Below, piece by piece: positions 25,583 to 33,517 of a stretch of DNA of 64,000 nt (the first letter of the stretch is position 1; each line of letters opens with the position of its first letter). The DNA is from Candidatus Amarobacillus elongatus (lineage in GTDB: Bacteria; Chloroflexota; Dehalococcoidia; Tepidiformales; Tepidiformaceae). Position numbers and translations under genes: made by a program. Below the pieces are notes generated by a model that saw nothing but the letters and a program-made list of their open reading frames with translations, was not told the DNA's origin and did not search any database. The stretch covers positions 124,001 through 188,000 of the forward strand of contig JADJBX010000006.1 in assembly GCA_016703545.1 (NCBI GenBank), in the 5' to 3' direction.

Positions 25583-26077
25583 ATGACCACGACGACAGGG
25601 GAGCCATCCGGCTCCCCTGTCGTGCGTCCCGCGCTCCCCGCCGACGCGCCCCTGCTCGCCGCGCTGCGCTACGCGTTCCGCGCCGGGATGCTCCCGCCCA
25701 CCGAGGAGGAGGCCGCGTTCCTCGCGCGTGCCGTCCCCTGGATGGCCGGGCGTCTCGCCCCCGGCACGGCCTGGCGGGCATGGGTGGCCGAGGCCGGCGG
25801 CGCGCCCGTCGGCTGCCTCTGGCTGCAGCTCATCGAGAAGATCCCGAACCCCGGCACGGAGCGCGAGCACCACGGCTACATCACGAGCGTGTTCGTCCGC
25901 CCCTCGGCTCGCGGGCGGGGCATCGCCGCGCAGATGGTCCAAACGGCCATCACGGCCTGCCGCGAGGCTGGCGTGGACGCCGTCATCCTCTGGCCCACGG
26001 CGCGCAGCCGTCCGCTGTACGAACGCGCCGGCTTCTCGCCGCCGGGGGACATGCTCACGCGGGTGCTGGACGGCTGA
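25583..26077 (+). CDS. GNAT family N-acetyltransferase
   Basis: 164 residues from ATG 25583, or 151 from GTG 25622. The core GYITSVFVRPSARGRGIAAQMVQTAITACREAGVDAVIL carries the acetyl-CoA loop (RGRGIA, consensus Q/RxxGxG/A), and PLYERAGF is the usual final motif. The first dozen codons after ATG 25583 coincide with a perfect hairpin (25592-25623). I therefore think the shorter start MRPALPADAPLL is the real one and the hairpin is a terminator of the gene upstream. The substrate is unknown. Confidence 0.88.
   Translation: MTTTTGEPSGSPVVRPALPADAPLLAALRYAFRAGMLPPTEEEAAFLARAVPWMAGRLAPGTAWRAWVAEAGGAPVGCLWLQLIEKIPNPGTEREHHGYITSVFVRPSARGRGIAAQMVQTAITACREAGVDAVILWPTARSRPLYERAGFSPPGDMLTRVLDG
25592..25623. 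terminator. Perfect 14-bp hairpin after the EtfD/EMO-like gene
   Basis: ACGACAGGGGAGCC (25592-25605), four-base loop, GGCTCCCCTGTCGT (25610-25623), 25 bases after the stop. There is no T tract, but the stem is strong and lies where a terminator is expected. Confidence 0.6.
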
Positions 26078-26089
26078 TGGGCCCGCCGC

Positions 26090-26434
26090 TCACCGTTCCT
26101 TCGGAAAGCGGTTGCTCACGAGGATGATCACGACCACGGTCGCGACGGAGATCACGAGGAAGGTGACGACGAAGCTCGCCATCACCGCGAACACGTTCTG
26201 CGTCTCGTCCGGGTTCACCGCCACCCACACCGCCGATGCCAGGGCGAGCGTCACCGCCGCCACCACGCCATGGGCCTGGTAGGTGTTCCGGTCCGGGTCC
26301 GGCCGCGATGTGATCCAAGCCGTCACCGCGGGCGCGAAGAGGAAGAGGACGAGCAGACCGAGCGGTGGCACCACCCACAGGGCCGCAATCGCGATCCCCG
26401 CCTGCACCAGGCTGCCCGGTAACGAACGCGGCAT
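26090..26434 (-). CDS. Small three-helix membrane protein
   Basis: 114 residues with hydrophobic segments at about 9-42 (long, perhaps two helices), 55-72 and 80-106, ending VSNRFPKER. No family recognised. The ATG at 26434 has TAGATT six bases upstream. It converges with the GNAT gene and precedes the MFS gene, which lies 44 bases upstream on the same strand but has its own promoter. Confidence 0.6.
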   Translation of the reverse strand: MPRSLPGSLVQAGIAIAALWVVPPLGLLVLFLFAPAVTAWITSRPDPDRNTYQAHGVVAAVTLALASAVWVAVNPDETQNVFAVMASFVVTFLVISVATVVVIILVSNRFPKER

Positions 26435-26440
26435 GCTCAG

Positions 26441-26446
26441 AATCTA
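26441..26446 (-). promoter_or_regulatory. Leaderless -10 box for the three-helix protein
   Basis: TAGATT on the minus strand, six bases before ATG 26434. Confidence 0.55.
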
Positions 26447-26478
26447 ATCCCGGCGCGCGCTACAGTCGGCGCCCGCGT

Positions 26479-27765
26479 TCACGCGCTGGCGCCCGGTGCC
26501 GCCGGCCGGGTGGAGGCGACGAAGAAGAGCGACCCCACGAGCGCCACCGCCGCGAGGGTTTCGAACCCGCGCACGTAGCTGCCCGTCGTGTCGTAGAGCA
26601 CCCCGGCCACGATCGGTCCGCTCACGCTTCCAATCATGACGATGATCATGGAGATGCCCATGATTGAGCCGAACGAGGCGGCGCCGAAGTAGTCGGCGCG
26701 GATGGCCGTCATCTGCGGGCCGCGGATGCCCCACGCGAGGCCGTGCAGCACGCAGAACCCCGCCACCATCGCGAAGCCCGTCGCGTGCGCCAGCAGCAGG
26801 ATGCCGCTCGCGTGCATCACCATGCACGCCACCACCAGCACCCGCTTGTTGATGTGGTCGCCCAGCCACCCGCCCGTCAGTGTCCCCGTGAACTGCAGCA
26901 TCGTCATCAGCGTGATCACCCCGGAGGCGCCCGCGAGCGAGTACCCGAGGCTCTCCTTGACGTGCGCCACCGTGTGCACCTGCACCGCCGACACGATCAC
27001 GAGCGCCGACCCATGCCCCAGGGCGATGAGCCAGAACGCGGGCGTGTGCAGCGCCTGCCGCAGGCTGAAATCCACGCCCACGTGCGTGCGCGTGGCCGCG
27101 TGGGCGGCGTGCTGTGGGTCCCCCGGGGCGATGCCGTCGGGGTGGTGGCCGTACGGCCCCGGCCGGTGCCGCACGATCTGCACGAGCGGCAGCCCCAGCG
27201 CCAGCACCGCCACCCCCGACCCGAACGCCGTCGCCCGCCAGCCGAACGTCTCCAGCAGCTGCACCGTGATCGGCACCGCCATCCCGCCGAGCGCGAACCC
27301 GGCGGTGACGAGGCCGATCGCCGTCGACCGCTTCCGTTCGAACCAGTTCACGATGGAGGTGGTCGCGGCGAGGAACCCCGCCATGCCCGCGCCGATGGCG
27401 ATCATGATGAAGGTGACGAAGAAGAAGAACGGGCTTTGCACCTGGCTGAAGAGCATCAGCCCGGTGGCCGCGATGATGACCCCGGCGCGCATCACGGCGC
27501 GTGGCCCGAAGCGGTCCAGGAGGACACCCGTCACCGGTCCGATCGTGCCGCTCTCGGCCTGCGCGAAGGAGTAGGCGGTCGAGAGCATCGTCTTCGACCA
27601 GCCGAATTCGTCACGAAGAAGGACGACGTACGCCCCGTAGGACTGCCAGAAGAGCGCGGAGAACAGCCCCTGCAGGGCCGCCGTCGCGGCGACGATCCAC
27701 CAGCCGTAGAAGACGCCGCTCCGCCGCGCGGCGCTCGTGCGCACGGCGCCCTCGGCCTCGGTCAC
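26479..27765 (-). CDS. Major facilitator superfamily transporter (OFA/monocarboxylate-like)
   Basis: 428 residues with twelve predicted helices. VFYGWWIVAATAALQG at the N-terminus is typical of the oxalate/formate and monocarboxylate porters. DRFGPRAVMRAG corresponds to the loop 2-3 motif (G-x-x-x-DRxGxR). A cytosolic loop rich in His follows helix 6 (YGHHPDG ... HAAHAATRTH). It probably moves organic acids; the substrate is unknown. GTG 27765 overlaps the stop of a 10-codon leader ORF that carries the leaderless promoter. Confidence 0.85.
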   Translation of the reverse strand: MTEAEGAVRTSAARRSGVFYGWWIVAATAALQGLFSALFWQSYGAYVVLLRDEFGWSKTMLSTAYSFAQAESGTIGPVTGVLLDRFGPRAVMRAGVIIAATGLMLFSQVQSPFFFFVTFIMIAIGAGMAGFLAATTSIVNWFERKRSTAIGLVTAGFALGGMAVPITVQLLETFGWRATAFGSGVAVLALGLPLVQIVRHRPGPYGHHPDGIAPGDPQHAAHAATRTHVGVDFSLRQALHTPAFWLIALGHGSALVIVSAVQVHTVAHVKESLGYSLAGASGVITLMTMLQFTGTLTGGWLGDHINKRVLVVACMVMHASGILLLAHATGFAMVAGFCVLHGLAWGIRGPQMTAIRADYFGAASFGSIMGISMIIVMIGSVSGPIVAGVLYDTTGSYVRGFETLAAVALVGSLFFVASTRPAAPGASA

Positions 27766-27794
27766 GGCCTGTGTTCCGGGGCGGGCGCTTCCAT
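27762..27794 (-). CDS. 10-codon leaderless leader ORF coupled to the MFS gene
   Basis: ATG 27794 lies six bases after TAGACT. The frame MEAPAPEHRP ends in a TGA that overlaps the MFS GTG (GTGA). The layout suggests translational coupling: ribosomes load on the leaderless mini-ORF and reinitiate on the transporter. A one-base sequence error fusing both parts is the alternative. Confidence 0.45.
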   Translation of the reverse strand: MEAPAPEHRP

Positions 27795-27800
27795 GGAGGA

Positions 27801-27806
27801 AGTCTA
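27801..27806 (-). promoter_or_regulatory. Leaderless -10 box upstream of the MFS leader ORF
   Basis: TAGACT on the minus strand, six bases before ATG 27794. Confidence 0.55.
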
Positions 27807-27827
27807 CGGGGCTGCCACGGCCGGGGG

Positions 27828-29063
27828 TCACCTTCGCCGCGCGATCCCTCCGGCCGCCAGCGCCGCCGAGGCCGCCAGCAGCGCCACCGCGAGGATGCCG
27901 ATGCCGCCGCCCGGCGCCGCACCCGCGCCGCTGCCGGCGTTCGGGGGGCCGGGGGCGGGCGTTCCCGGCGCGCTCCCCGCCTCGGCCCACGCGCCACCGA
28001 AGGTGAGGACGGTCTCCTCCGGTGGCAGGTCGAACCCCGCCTGCGAGACCCGGATGCTCACGTACCCCTGGTGCACGCAGCCGCCGGGAGGCACCGTCAT
28101 CGTTCGCTCGAACTCGCCGCCGCCGCCCGCCGTCACCGCCGTATCGGGCCCGCTCGTTCCCTCCACGCGCAGCAGCAGCCGTTCCCCGGGTTCGAACCCG
28201 CGGCCGCTGACCTGCATGGGGCCGTCGCAGAAGAACGGCGTCGCGATCAGGATCTCCGGGTAGGGGTGCTCACTCGCCTGCGCACCCGTCACCGGCGCCG
28301 CCGCCACCGCGAGGATGCCTCCGGTCGGGTCATCTTGCCGCGGCACCACGGGGGTCACGAAGTAATCGGTAAACGCGGGCCGGTTCGGCTCGTGGCAGGC
28401 GGGAACGGCAACGCGAACGTTCGCCTCAAACGTCCTGTCGCCGCCCACGGTCACGACCTTTTCCACACGGCGTGGATACCACAGCCCCGTCCGCAGCACG
28501 TACCGGCCCGGTGGGAAGTTCGTGCCCACGATGTGCGCGTCTTCGCCGCAGACGGCGGGCGCCGCGTCCAGCCGCAGGGAGGGTCGCGCCGGGTTGCTCC
28601 CCGTCATCACTTCCGCGATCGCGGTCGCGCGGTCGTACTCGGCGCCGCTCGTGTCGAGCCCAAGGAAGATGAGCGACGGGTACCGCCCGTCCGTGTCGAA
28701 GCTGCCAACGAACCATTTCCCCAGCGAGTCCGTCCGGATCACGGGGTACGGGCAGGGCTGCGGGTACCCCGGTGCATCGACGTTCAGGTCGGCGCTCAGC
28801 CGTTCGCCCACCAAGACGCCCCGGTATGCGCGGGTTACCTCGATCAGCACCCGGTACGGGCGCGGCCCCGGTGTGGACGCCGGTCCGGTGTAGGGCAGGG
28901 GGTCGAGCCCGACGATGCGGGCCTCCATCACGCGCGCATCGAACGGCAGCGAACTCGCCGGCCCCGGCCCGGTGCACGCGAACGCCCGCTCAGCACCACC
29001 ACCGGCCCACGCCGCGACGGCGGCCGCGCAAACAAACGTCAGCAAAACCAGCGCACGCACCAT
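27828..29063 (-). CDS. Exported protein with C-terminal anchor, unknown function
   Basis: 411 residues from ATG 29063: signal peptide (VRALVLLTFVCAAAVAAWAGGG, cleavage before ERAFA), then beta-rich sequence with scattered Cys. A Gly/Pro linker and a C-terminal helix ending GGIARRR follow. Just before the helix is PPNAGSG (about residue 373), resembling PNTGSG in the DUF4331 protein and loosely the LPxTG sorting motif. The N-terminal third (TGPGPASSLPFDARVMEARIVGLD) recalls proteins that begin with a CxCxxP-type head. A TACAGT hexamer (29094-29099) lies about 30 bases upstream. Confidence 0.6.
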   Translation of the reverse strand: MVRALVLLTFVCAAAVAAWAGGGAERAFACTGPGPASSLPFDARVMEARIVGLDPLPYTGPASTPGPRPYRVLIEVTRAYRGVLVGERLSADLNVDAPGYPQPCPYPVIRTDSLGKWFVGSFDTDGRYPSLIFLGLDTSGAEYDRATAIAEVMTGSNPARPSLRLDAAPAVCGEDAHIVGTNFPPGRYVLRTGLWYPRRVEKVVTVGGDRTFEANVRVAVPACHEPNRPAFTDYFVTPVVPRQDDPTGGILAVAAAPVTGAQASEHPYPEILIATPFFCDGPMQVSGRGFEPGERLLLRVEGTSGPDTAVTAGGGGEFERTMTVPPGGCVHQGYVSIRVSQAGFDLPPEETVLTFGGAWAEAGSAPGTPAPGPPNAGSGAGAAPGGGIGILAVALLAASAALAAGGIARRR

Positions 29064-29126
29064 CGCGCACCCCCAACCGCTCCAACGCACGTCACTGTAC
29101 AGAGGTTCCCGGCGCGCCCGTTTCTC

Positions 29127-30668
29127 TTACTCTCCCCTCACACCGGCTGCAGCGCCGTACGTAATCCCCATGCCCGCCACCGTGACGCCGAGTGCGCTCA
29201 CCAGCGGCAACGCGCTGGCCAGCCGCGCGGCCGCGGGGTGCGCCGCGACCCGCGACAGGCGCGTTCGCCCCGCCAGCCTGCGTCCCAGCACCAGCCTGAC
29301 CCCGATCGCGGTCAGCACGCCCGCGAGCCCGGTGCTGAAGGCGACGATGAGCAGCATCCCGAAGGCGACCTTCCCCAGCGAGATCGCCGCCAGCATCACG
29401 ACGATGGCCGAGGGGCAGGGCAGCAGCCCGCCCGCGACCCCGAGCGTGAACAGCCCCCGCCAGGTCACCTTCGCCGGCGTGCCGTGGTCGTGGGGGTGGG
29501 GGTGCGGGTGGCCGTCGTGGCCGTGTTCGTGGGCATGGTTGTGCTCGTGTGCCGCCGGCAGGTGCGAATGCGAACGGCCGAAGAGCCCATGGCGGTGCGC
29601 CCCGTCGTCTGCGGCCGTTCGCCGGAACGCCCCGCGCACCCGCCCCGCGAACAGCGCCAGCCCCATCACCACCACGAGCGCGCCCGAGGCGACCCCCAGG
29701 TACAGGTAGAGCGTCTCCGGCACGACGTACGCCGAGAGCGCGAGCGTCGCGAAGCCGAGGACGTAGACCGAGGCCGTGTGCGTCGCCGTCACTGTCAGCC
29801 CGAGGGCGACGGCGTGCCGGACCGTCCCCTTGCTCCCCACGAGGTACGCCGCGACCACGGTCTTCCCGTGCCCCGGCCCGAGGGCGTGCAGCGCGCCGAA
29901 ACCGAACGCCGCCAGCAGCGCGAGGAGGATGATGAGCGCTGATTCGTCGTTATCCACCAGGGCGGCGAAGCCACCCGCCGCCCGCTTCGCGGTGCCGGCC
30001 TCGAGGGCGGCGGCGGCGGGGGCGGCCTCCCCGCTGGCCGTGTTCCAGGTGAACTCCGCGCGCCGCACGTCCGGCGCCGAACGCAGGTCCTCCGCGGGGT
30101 ACGCGGTCAGGGCCGCGGAGGCATCGGTCAGCAACGCCGCCGGGAGCCCCACGACCTCCGTCCCCTGCGAAGGACGAACCACAATCTCCTTCCAGCCGGC
30201 GCGGTCCTGGAAGTTGTGGTCGACGTAGGTCAGCGCGACCTTCCCGGTCGCGGCCGCCGCCGCTTCGTACACCACGGTCACGCGCAGCGTCTGCAGCCCC
30301 GCCTGTCCCTCCGCGAGCGCCCCGGCGGACTCCACCGCGCGCAGAGGCAGCCGTTCGCCACCGGCGCGCAGCTCCATCTCCCGCGCGAGCGGTTCGCGCA
30401 GGGCGTCGGCGTACCGCGCTACCTCGGTGTCGCTGTACCGGCCGTCGCCGTCGGCGTCGAGGTCCGGCAGCAGCTGCACGGTCGGGATCTCGGCGTAATC
30501 GAGCACGTAGTGCACGCGCACCGTTCCCGCGTACAGCTCGAGGCGTGCGTACCGGTTGATGGTGAAGTTGCCGAGCGGGTGGGCTTCCGCGGTGTCGTGG
30601 GGGAGGAGCGGCAGCGCCGCCATCAGCATCGCTCCGAATGCCACGAGCCATCGTCGTCCACGGGTCAT
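29127..30668 (-). CDS. NicO/RcnA-type nickel-cobalt (or related) transporter with exported N-terminal domain
   Basis: 513 residues. A signal-like N-terminus is followed by a ~200-residue extracytoplasmic beta domain beginning HPLGNFTINRYARLEL. Next is a six-helix NicO-type domain with FGALHALGPGHGKTVVAAYLVG, a His-rich loop (HSHLPAAHEHNHAHEHGHDGH) and GVAGGLLPCPSAIVVML. HxxxGxxHG-like and LLPCPxA motifs typify Ni2+/Co2+ exporters, and the His loop binds metals. The start overlaps the TPR gene's stop (ATGA). It is the third gene of the DUF4331-TPR-NicO operon. Confidence 0.85.
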   Translation of the reverse strand: MTRGRRWLVAFGAMLMAALPLLPHDTAEAHPLGNFTINRYARLELYAGTVRVHYVLDYAEIPTVQLLPDLDADGDGRYSDTEVARYADALREPLAREMELRAGGERLPLRAVESAGALAEGQAGLQTLRVTVVYEAAAAATGKVALTYVDHNFQDRAGWKEIVVRPSQGTEVVGLPAALLTDASAALTAYPAEDLRSAPDVRRAEFTWNTASGEAAPAAAALEAGTAKRAAGGFAALVDNDESALIILLALLAAFGFGALHALGPGHGKTVVAAYLVGSKGTVRHAVALGLTVTATHTASVYVLGFATLALSAYVVPETLYLYLGVASGALVVVMGLALFAGRVRGAFRRTAADDGAHRHGLFGRSHSHLPAAHEHNHAHEHGHDGHPHPHPHDHGTPAKVTWRGLFTLGVAGGLLPCPSAIVVMLAAISLGKVAFGMLLIVAFSTGLAGVLTAIGVRLVLGRRLAGRTRLSRVAAHPAAARLASALPLVSALGVTVAGMGITYGAAAGVRGE

Positions 30669-32023
30669 TTCGCACGCTCCTTCGCCTGCGCCAGGAGGCG
30701 GGCGGCCTCGTCCTGGTGCTGCACGCTGAACGCCGGGTTCAGGTCGCGAACCTGTTGCAGCCACCCCGCCGCGGCGCCGTCGTCGCCCTGGGCGAAGGCG
30801 ATCGCGCCGGCGTGGTACAGGAACAGCGGCTCGCGCGTCCCCCGCGACAACGCCACCTCGGCCATCGCCCGCGCTTCGTCCAGCTGGCCCGCCCGGTACA
30901 GCGCCCAGGCATACGTATCCGCCGCCGCCAGCGAGGGGCGTTCGGCGTACGCGGCCCGGGCCAGGTCCAGCGCGCGCCCGGTGTCCCCGCCGTGGTCGAG
31001 GTCGAAGAGGATGAGGGTGAGGTCGTTCTTGATGCCGTTGGCGGCGAAGAGCTGGTCGAACGCGGACATCAGCGCCGCCTGCCGTGCCGCACCCCGCTCG
31101 TCCCCGGACCGCGCGAGGATGTCCGCGAGCGGCGCGACGTATTCGGGCAGGGGGACGGACGCGATCGCACGGGTGTAGTGCGCGATCGCCTGGTCGTCGT
31201 CGCCGCGAGCCGACGCGACGCGCCCCAGCCCCGCCTCGGCCGGCCCGTACCCGGGGAAGACGCGCAGCGCGAGGGCGTACTCGTCGCGCGCGGCGCCGGT
31301 CTTGCCGGTCACGAACAGCAGGTTCGCGAGCTGGACCCGCGCCCATGCCGAGGCCTCGGGCGCATCGCCGCGGTCCACGTCGATCGCCGCGCGCCAGTAC
31401 TGGTCGGCGAGCGGGACGTTGCCGTTGACCTCGGCGTAGGCGGCCATCCGCGCGAAGGCGGACGACCCGGGGGCTTTCTCAAGGAAGGTGCGATAGGCGT
31501 CGCCGGCGGCGTCGTACCGCCCGAGGGCCATGAGCGCGTCGCCGAGGACGGCCTGCGCGTCGGCCCGCGAGGGGGCGAGGGCCAGCGCCTCGCGCGCCGC
31601 GGTCTCGGCCGCGGTGAATTCGTGCTGCGCGATCCGCACCTGCGCCAGCGCCACCAGCCCGGCGTACTGCCCGGGCGCGACCTCCAGGCTGCGCGTCGCG
31701 CTCGTCTCGGCGCGCCGGACGTCGCTGACATCACCCGTTTCCCGCAGCCGCTGAAGGTAGAGCGCGGTCAGCCGGTTGTAGCTGAGGGAGTCGTTCGTTT
31801 CGGCCACGCGGCCTTCGAAGAAGGCGATGTTGGCGGCCAGCCGCTCGGCGTGGCCGGGGTCGACCTGGACGGGGGAGGGCGACGGCGCGCCCTCCCCTCT
31901 CCAGTCACCAAACACCAGGAACGCGGCCAGCGCGAAGGCGGCAAGGGGCAGGTAGAGGCCGATCGCCTTCCATGCGAGGGGCTGTTGCCGGGGTGCCACC
32001 GGCCGTGCTGGCGCGCGTTCCAT
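30665..32023 (-). CDS. TPR protein with N-terminal membrane anchor
   Basis: 452 residues from ATG 32023 with GGAGG upstream. One helix at ~18-38 (KAIGLYLPLAAFALAAFLVF) anchors a periplasmic or extracellular array of about ten TPR-like helical pairs (for example AETAAREALALAPSRADAQAVLGDALMALGRYDAAGDAYRTFLEKAP). It probably scaffolds partners. Its position between DUF4331 and NicO genes, with an 18-base gap and an overlap, indicates a shared process. Confidence 0.82.
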   Translation of the reverse strand: MERAPARPVAPRQQPLAWKAIGLYLPLAAFALAAFLVFGDWRGEGAPSPSPVQVDPGHAERLAANIAFFEGRVAETNDSLSYNRLTALYLQRLRETGDVSDVRRAETSATRSLEVAPGQYAGLVALAQVRIAQHEFTAAETAAREALALAPSRADAQAVLGDALMALGRYDAAGDAYRTFLEKAPGSSAFARMAAYAEVNGNVPLADQYWRAAIDVDRGDAPEASAWARVQLANLLFVTGKTGAARDEYALALRVFPGYGPAEAGLGRVASARGDDDQAIAHYTRAIASVPLPEYVAPLADILARSGDERGAARQAALMSAFDQLFAANGIKNDLTLILFDLDHGGDTGRALDLARAAYAERPSLAAADTYAWALYRAGQLDEARAMAEVALSRGTREPLFLYHAGAIAFAQGDDGAAAGWLQQVRDLNPAFSVQHQDEAARLLAQAKERAK

Positions 32024-32041
32024 CGTCGAATCCTCCCCGGG

Positions 32042-33229
32042 CTAGGCCCGGTCCTCCGCGCGGCGGCGGTTCGCGAAGCCGGCGGCGGCGAGCAGCGCGC
32101 CCGCGGCCACGAGGCCCGCCGGGAGCGTCCAGTTCACGCCATCACCCTGCTCGATCGTCCCGCTGCCCGTGTTCGGAGCGCCCGGGGCCGTGCCCGCGCC
32201 GTTCGGCGCGGCCAGGTACGGGAACGCCGCCGGGAAGGCGTTGTCGTTCGCGTTCACGCCGTCACCGATCGCGGCGTTCCCCGTGATCGCCTGCAGCGAA
32301 ATGTCGATCACGTCATCGGCGAGTCCGCGACCGTTGAGGTACTTCGTCGCCATGTTCAGGTCGACCGTGAGGATGTCCGGCAGGAGCACGCCCGCGAGCG
32401 CGTCCGTCGCCGGGCTGTTCAGCGACTTCAGGGCCGCCTTCACCGTGTCGGTGTAGATGGCCGCGTCGCGGTCCGGGTTGTTGCTGTTGAAGGCGTCCTT
32501 CATGTCCGCGGGGATGAAGACGGTGTTGATGGCCGGGCGGCCCATGCGGTCGATCTGGTCCCAGCCGCCCAGCGTGCCGCGCTTCGAGGTCGTCGCCCAC
32601 ACGCCGAGCTTGCCGCCCGTCGCGTTGCTGCTGGCCACGGCGGCCGGCACCTCCGCGACGATCGCCGTCACGTTCGTGCCCTTGAAGGTATCGACGCCCG
32701 TGAACTTCAGCCCCGCCTGGAAGCCCGCGAGGTCGAAGAAGAACGGGTCGTCACGCGGGCCGACGTAGAACTTCGTGCCGTCGGCGGCGGTGGCCACGGT
32801 CACGCCCATGCCGGTCGAGGTCTTGCCCGTGGCGATGGTCGCGCCCGAGGGGTCGTTCGTCAGCGCATCGGAGGCCGAGGCCATGCGCACGGTGTAGTCC
32901 TGGACGGCGGTGTTGCCGGAGAAGGTGAACTTCCAGGACTTGTCGGCCTTGGCATCGCCGTTGGAATCGAGCTTGATTTCGTACACGGCGTCGGTATCGA
33001 GCATGAGCTTCGCCGTGTCGGCGGGGCTCGTGAGGGGGTTGACCGTCATGGCGAGGACGAGGTTCCCGTTTGCCGCCTTGAACGCGTAGAGGTCGTTGAT
33101 GTCGGTCATCGCCGCGCCGCGCGCCAGGGGCGCGTCGCGGTGGTCGGCGCCGAGCGCCGGGACAGCGCCGAGCGCCGCGACACCGATCGCGGACGCCCCG
33201 AGGGCGATTGACAGCTTTCGCAGTCGCAT
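32042..33229 (-). CDS. DUF4331 family exported protein with sorting-like C-terminus
   Basis: 395 residues from ATG 33229 with AAGGAG upstream. Signal peptide LSIALGASAIGVAALGAVPALGA, then the DUF4331 domain starting ADHRDAPLARGAAMTDINDLYAF, which is the hallmark opening of that family. Later blocks include VGPRDDPFFFDLAGF, GRPAINTVFIP and NGRGLADDVIDISLQ. The tail is PNTGSG (about 352-357), a hydrophobic helix and NRRRAEDRA. DUF4331 proteins are secreted and of unknown function. Here the gene leads the TPR-NicO operon, hinting at a metal-related surface role. Confidence 0.88.
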   Translation of the reverse strand: MRLRKLSIALGASAIGVAALGAVPALGADHRDAPLARGAAMTDINDLYAFKAANGNLVLAMTVNPLTSPADTAKLMLDTDAVYEIKLDSNGDAKADKSWKFTFSGNTAVQDYTVRMASASDALTNDPSGATIATGKTSTGMGVTVATAADGTKFYVGPRDDPFFFDLAGFQAGLKFTGVDTFKGTNVTAIVAEVPAAVASSNATGGKLGVWATTSKRGTLGGWDQIDRMGRPAINTVFIPADMKDAFNSNNPDRDAAIYTDTVKAALKSLNSPATDALAGVLLPDILTVDLNMATKYLNGRGLADDVIDISLQAITGNAAIGDGVNANDNAFPAAFPYLAAPNGAGTAPGAPNTGSGTIEQGDGVNWTLPAGLVAAGALLAAAGFANRRRAEDRA

Positions 33230-33517
33230 GGGGTCTCCTTTGGACTTTCCGAAGTTGGACGGTGCCAGTCCGTCCCTGGCATCAACTACGCCGCCGCCCG
33301 TGTGGCTGATCACCGCTCGCGCTGCCGGCAGGCGCGTGGCCGTGAGATCGCTCACGTGTGCATTGCTCGCATTCGGAATGCTTCGCTCCCGCCCATTGCA
33401 GCGCGGCAACAAGCCGCCGCCCCGGCGTTGCGCTGCCCTTCGCAACTGCACGCCGGGCACGAAAAAACGGGGCCGCGCGTGCATGCGCGGCCCCGTTGGG
33501 AGTTCGTTCAGGCGAAT
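33230..33517. other. Intergenic region with terminator and DUF4331 leader
   Basis: About 290 bases. The left part contains the leader of the DUF4331 operon, with a GGACGG/CCGTCC stem. The right end carries an intrinsic terminator for the lipoprotein gene. No ORF is convincing. Confidence 0.5.
33462..33497 (-). terminator. Intrinsic terminator with T6 tail
   Basis: On the minus strand a perfect 13-bp stem AACGGGGCCGCGC / GCGCGGCCCCGTT with a six-base loop runs into TTTTTT. It lies 20 bases after the stop of the lipoprotein gene and is the only hairpin in the window with a clear T tract. Confidence 0.85.
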
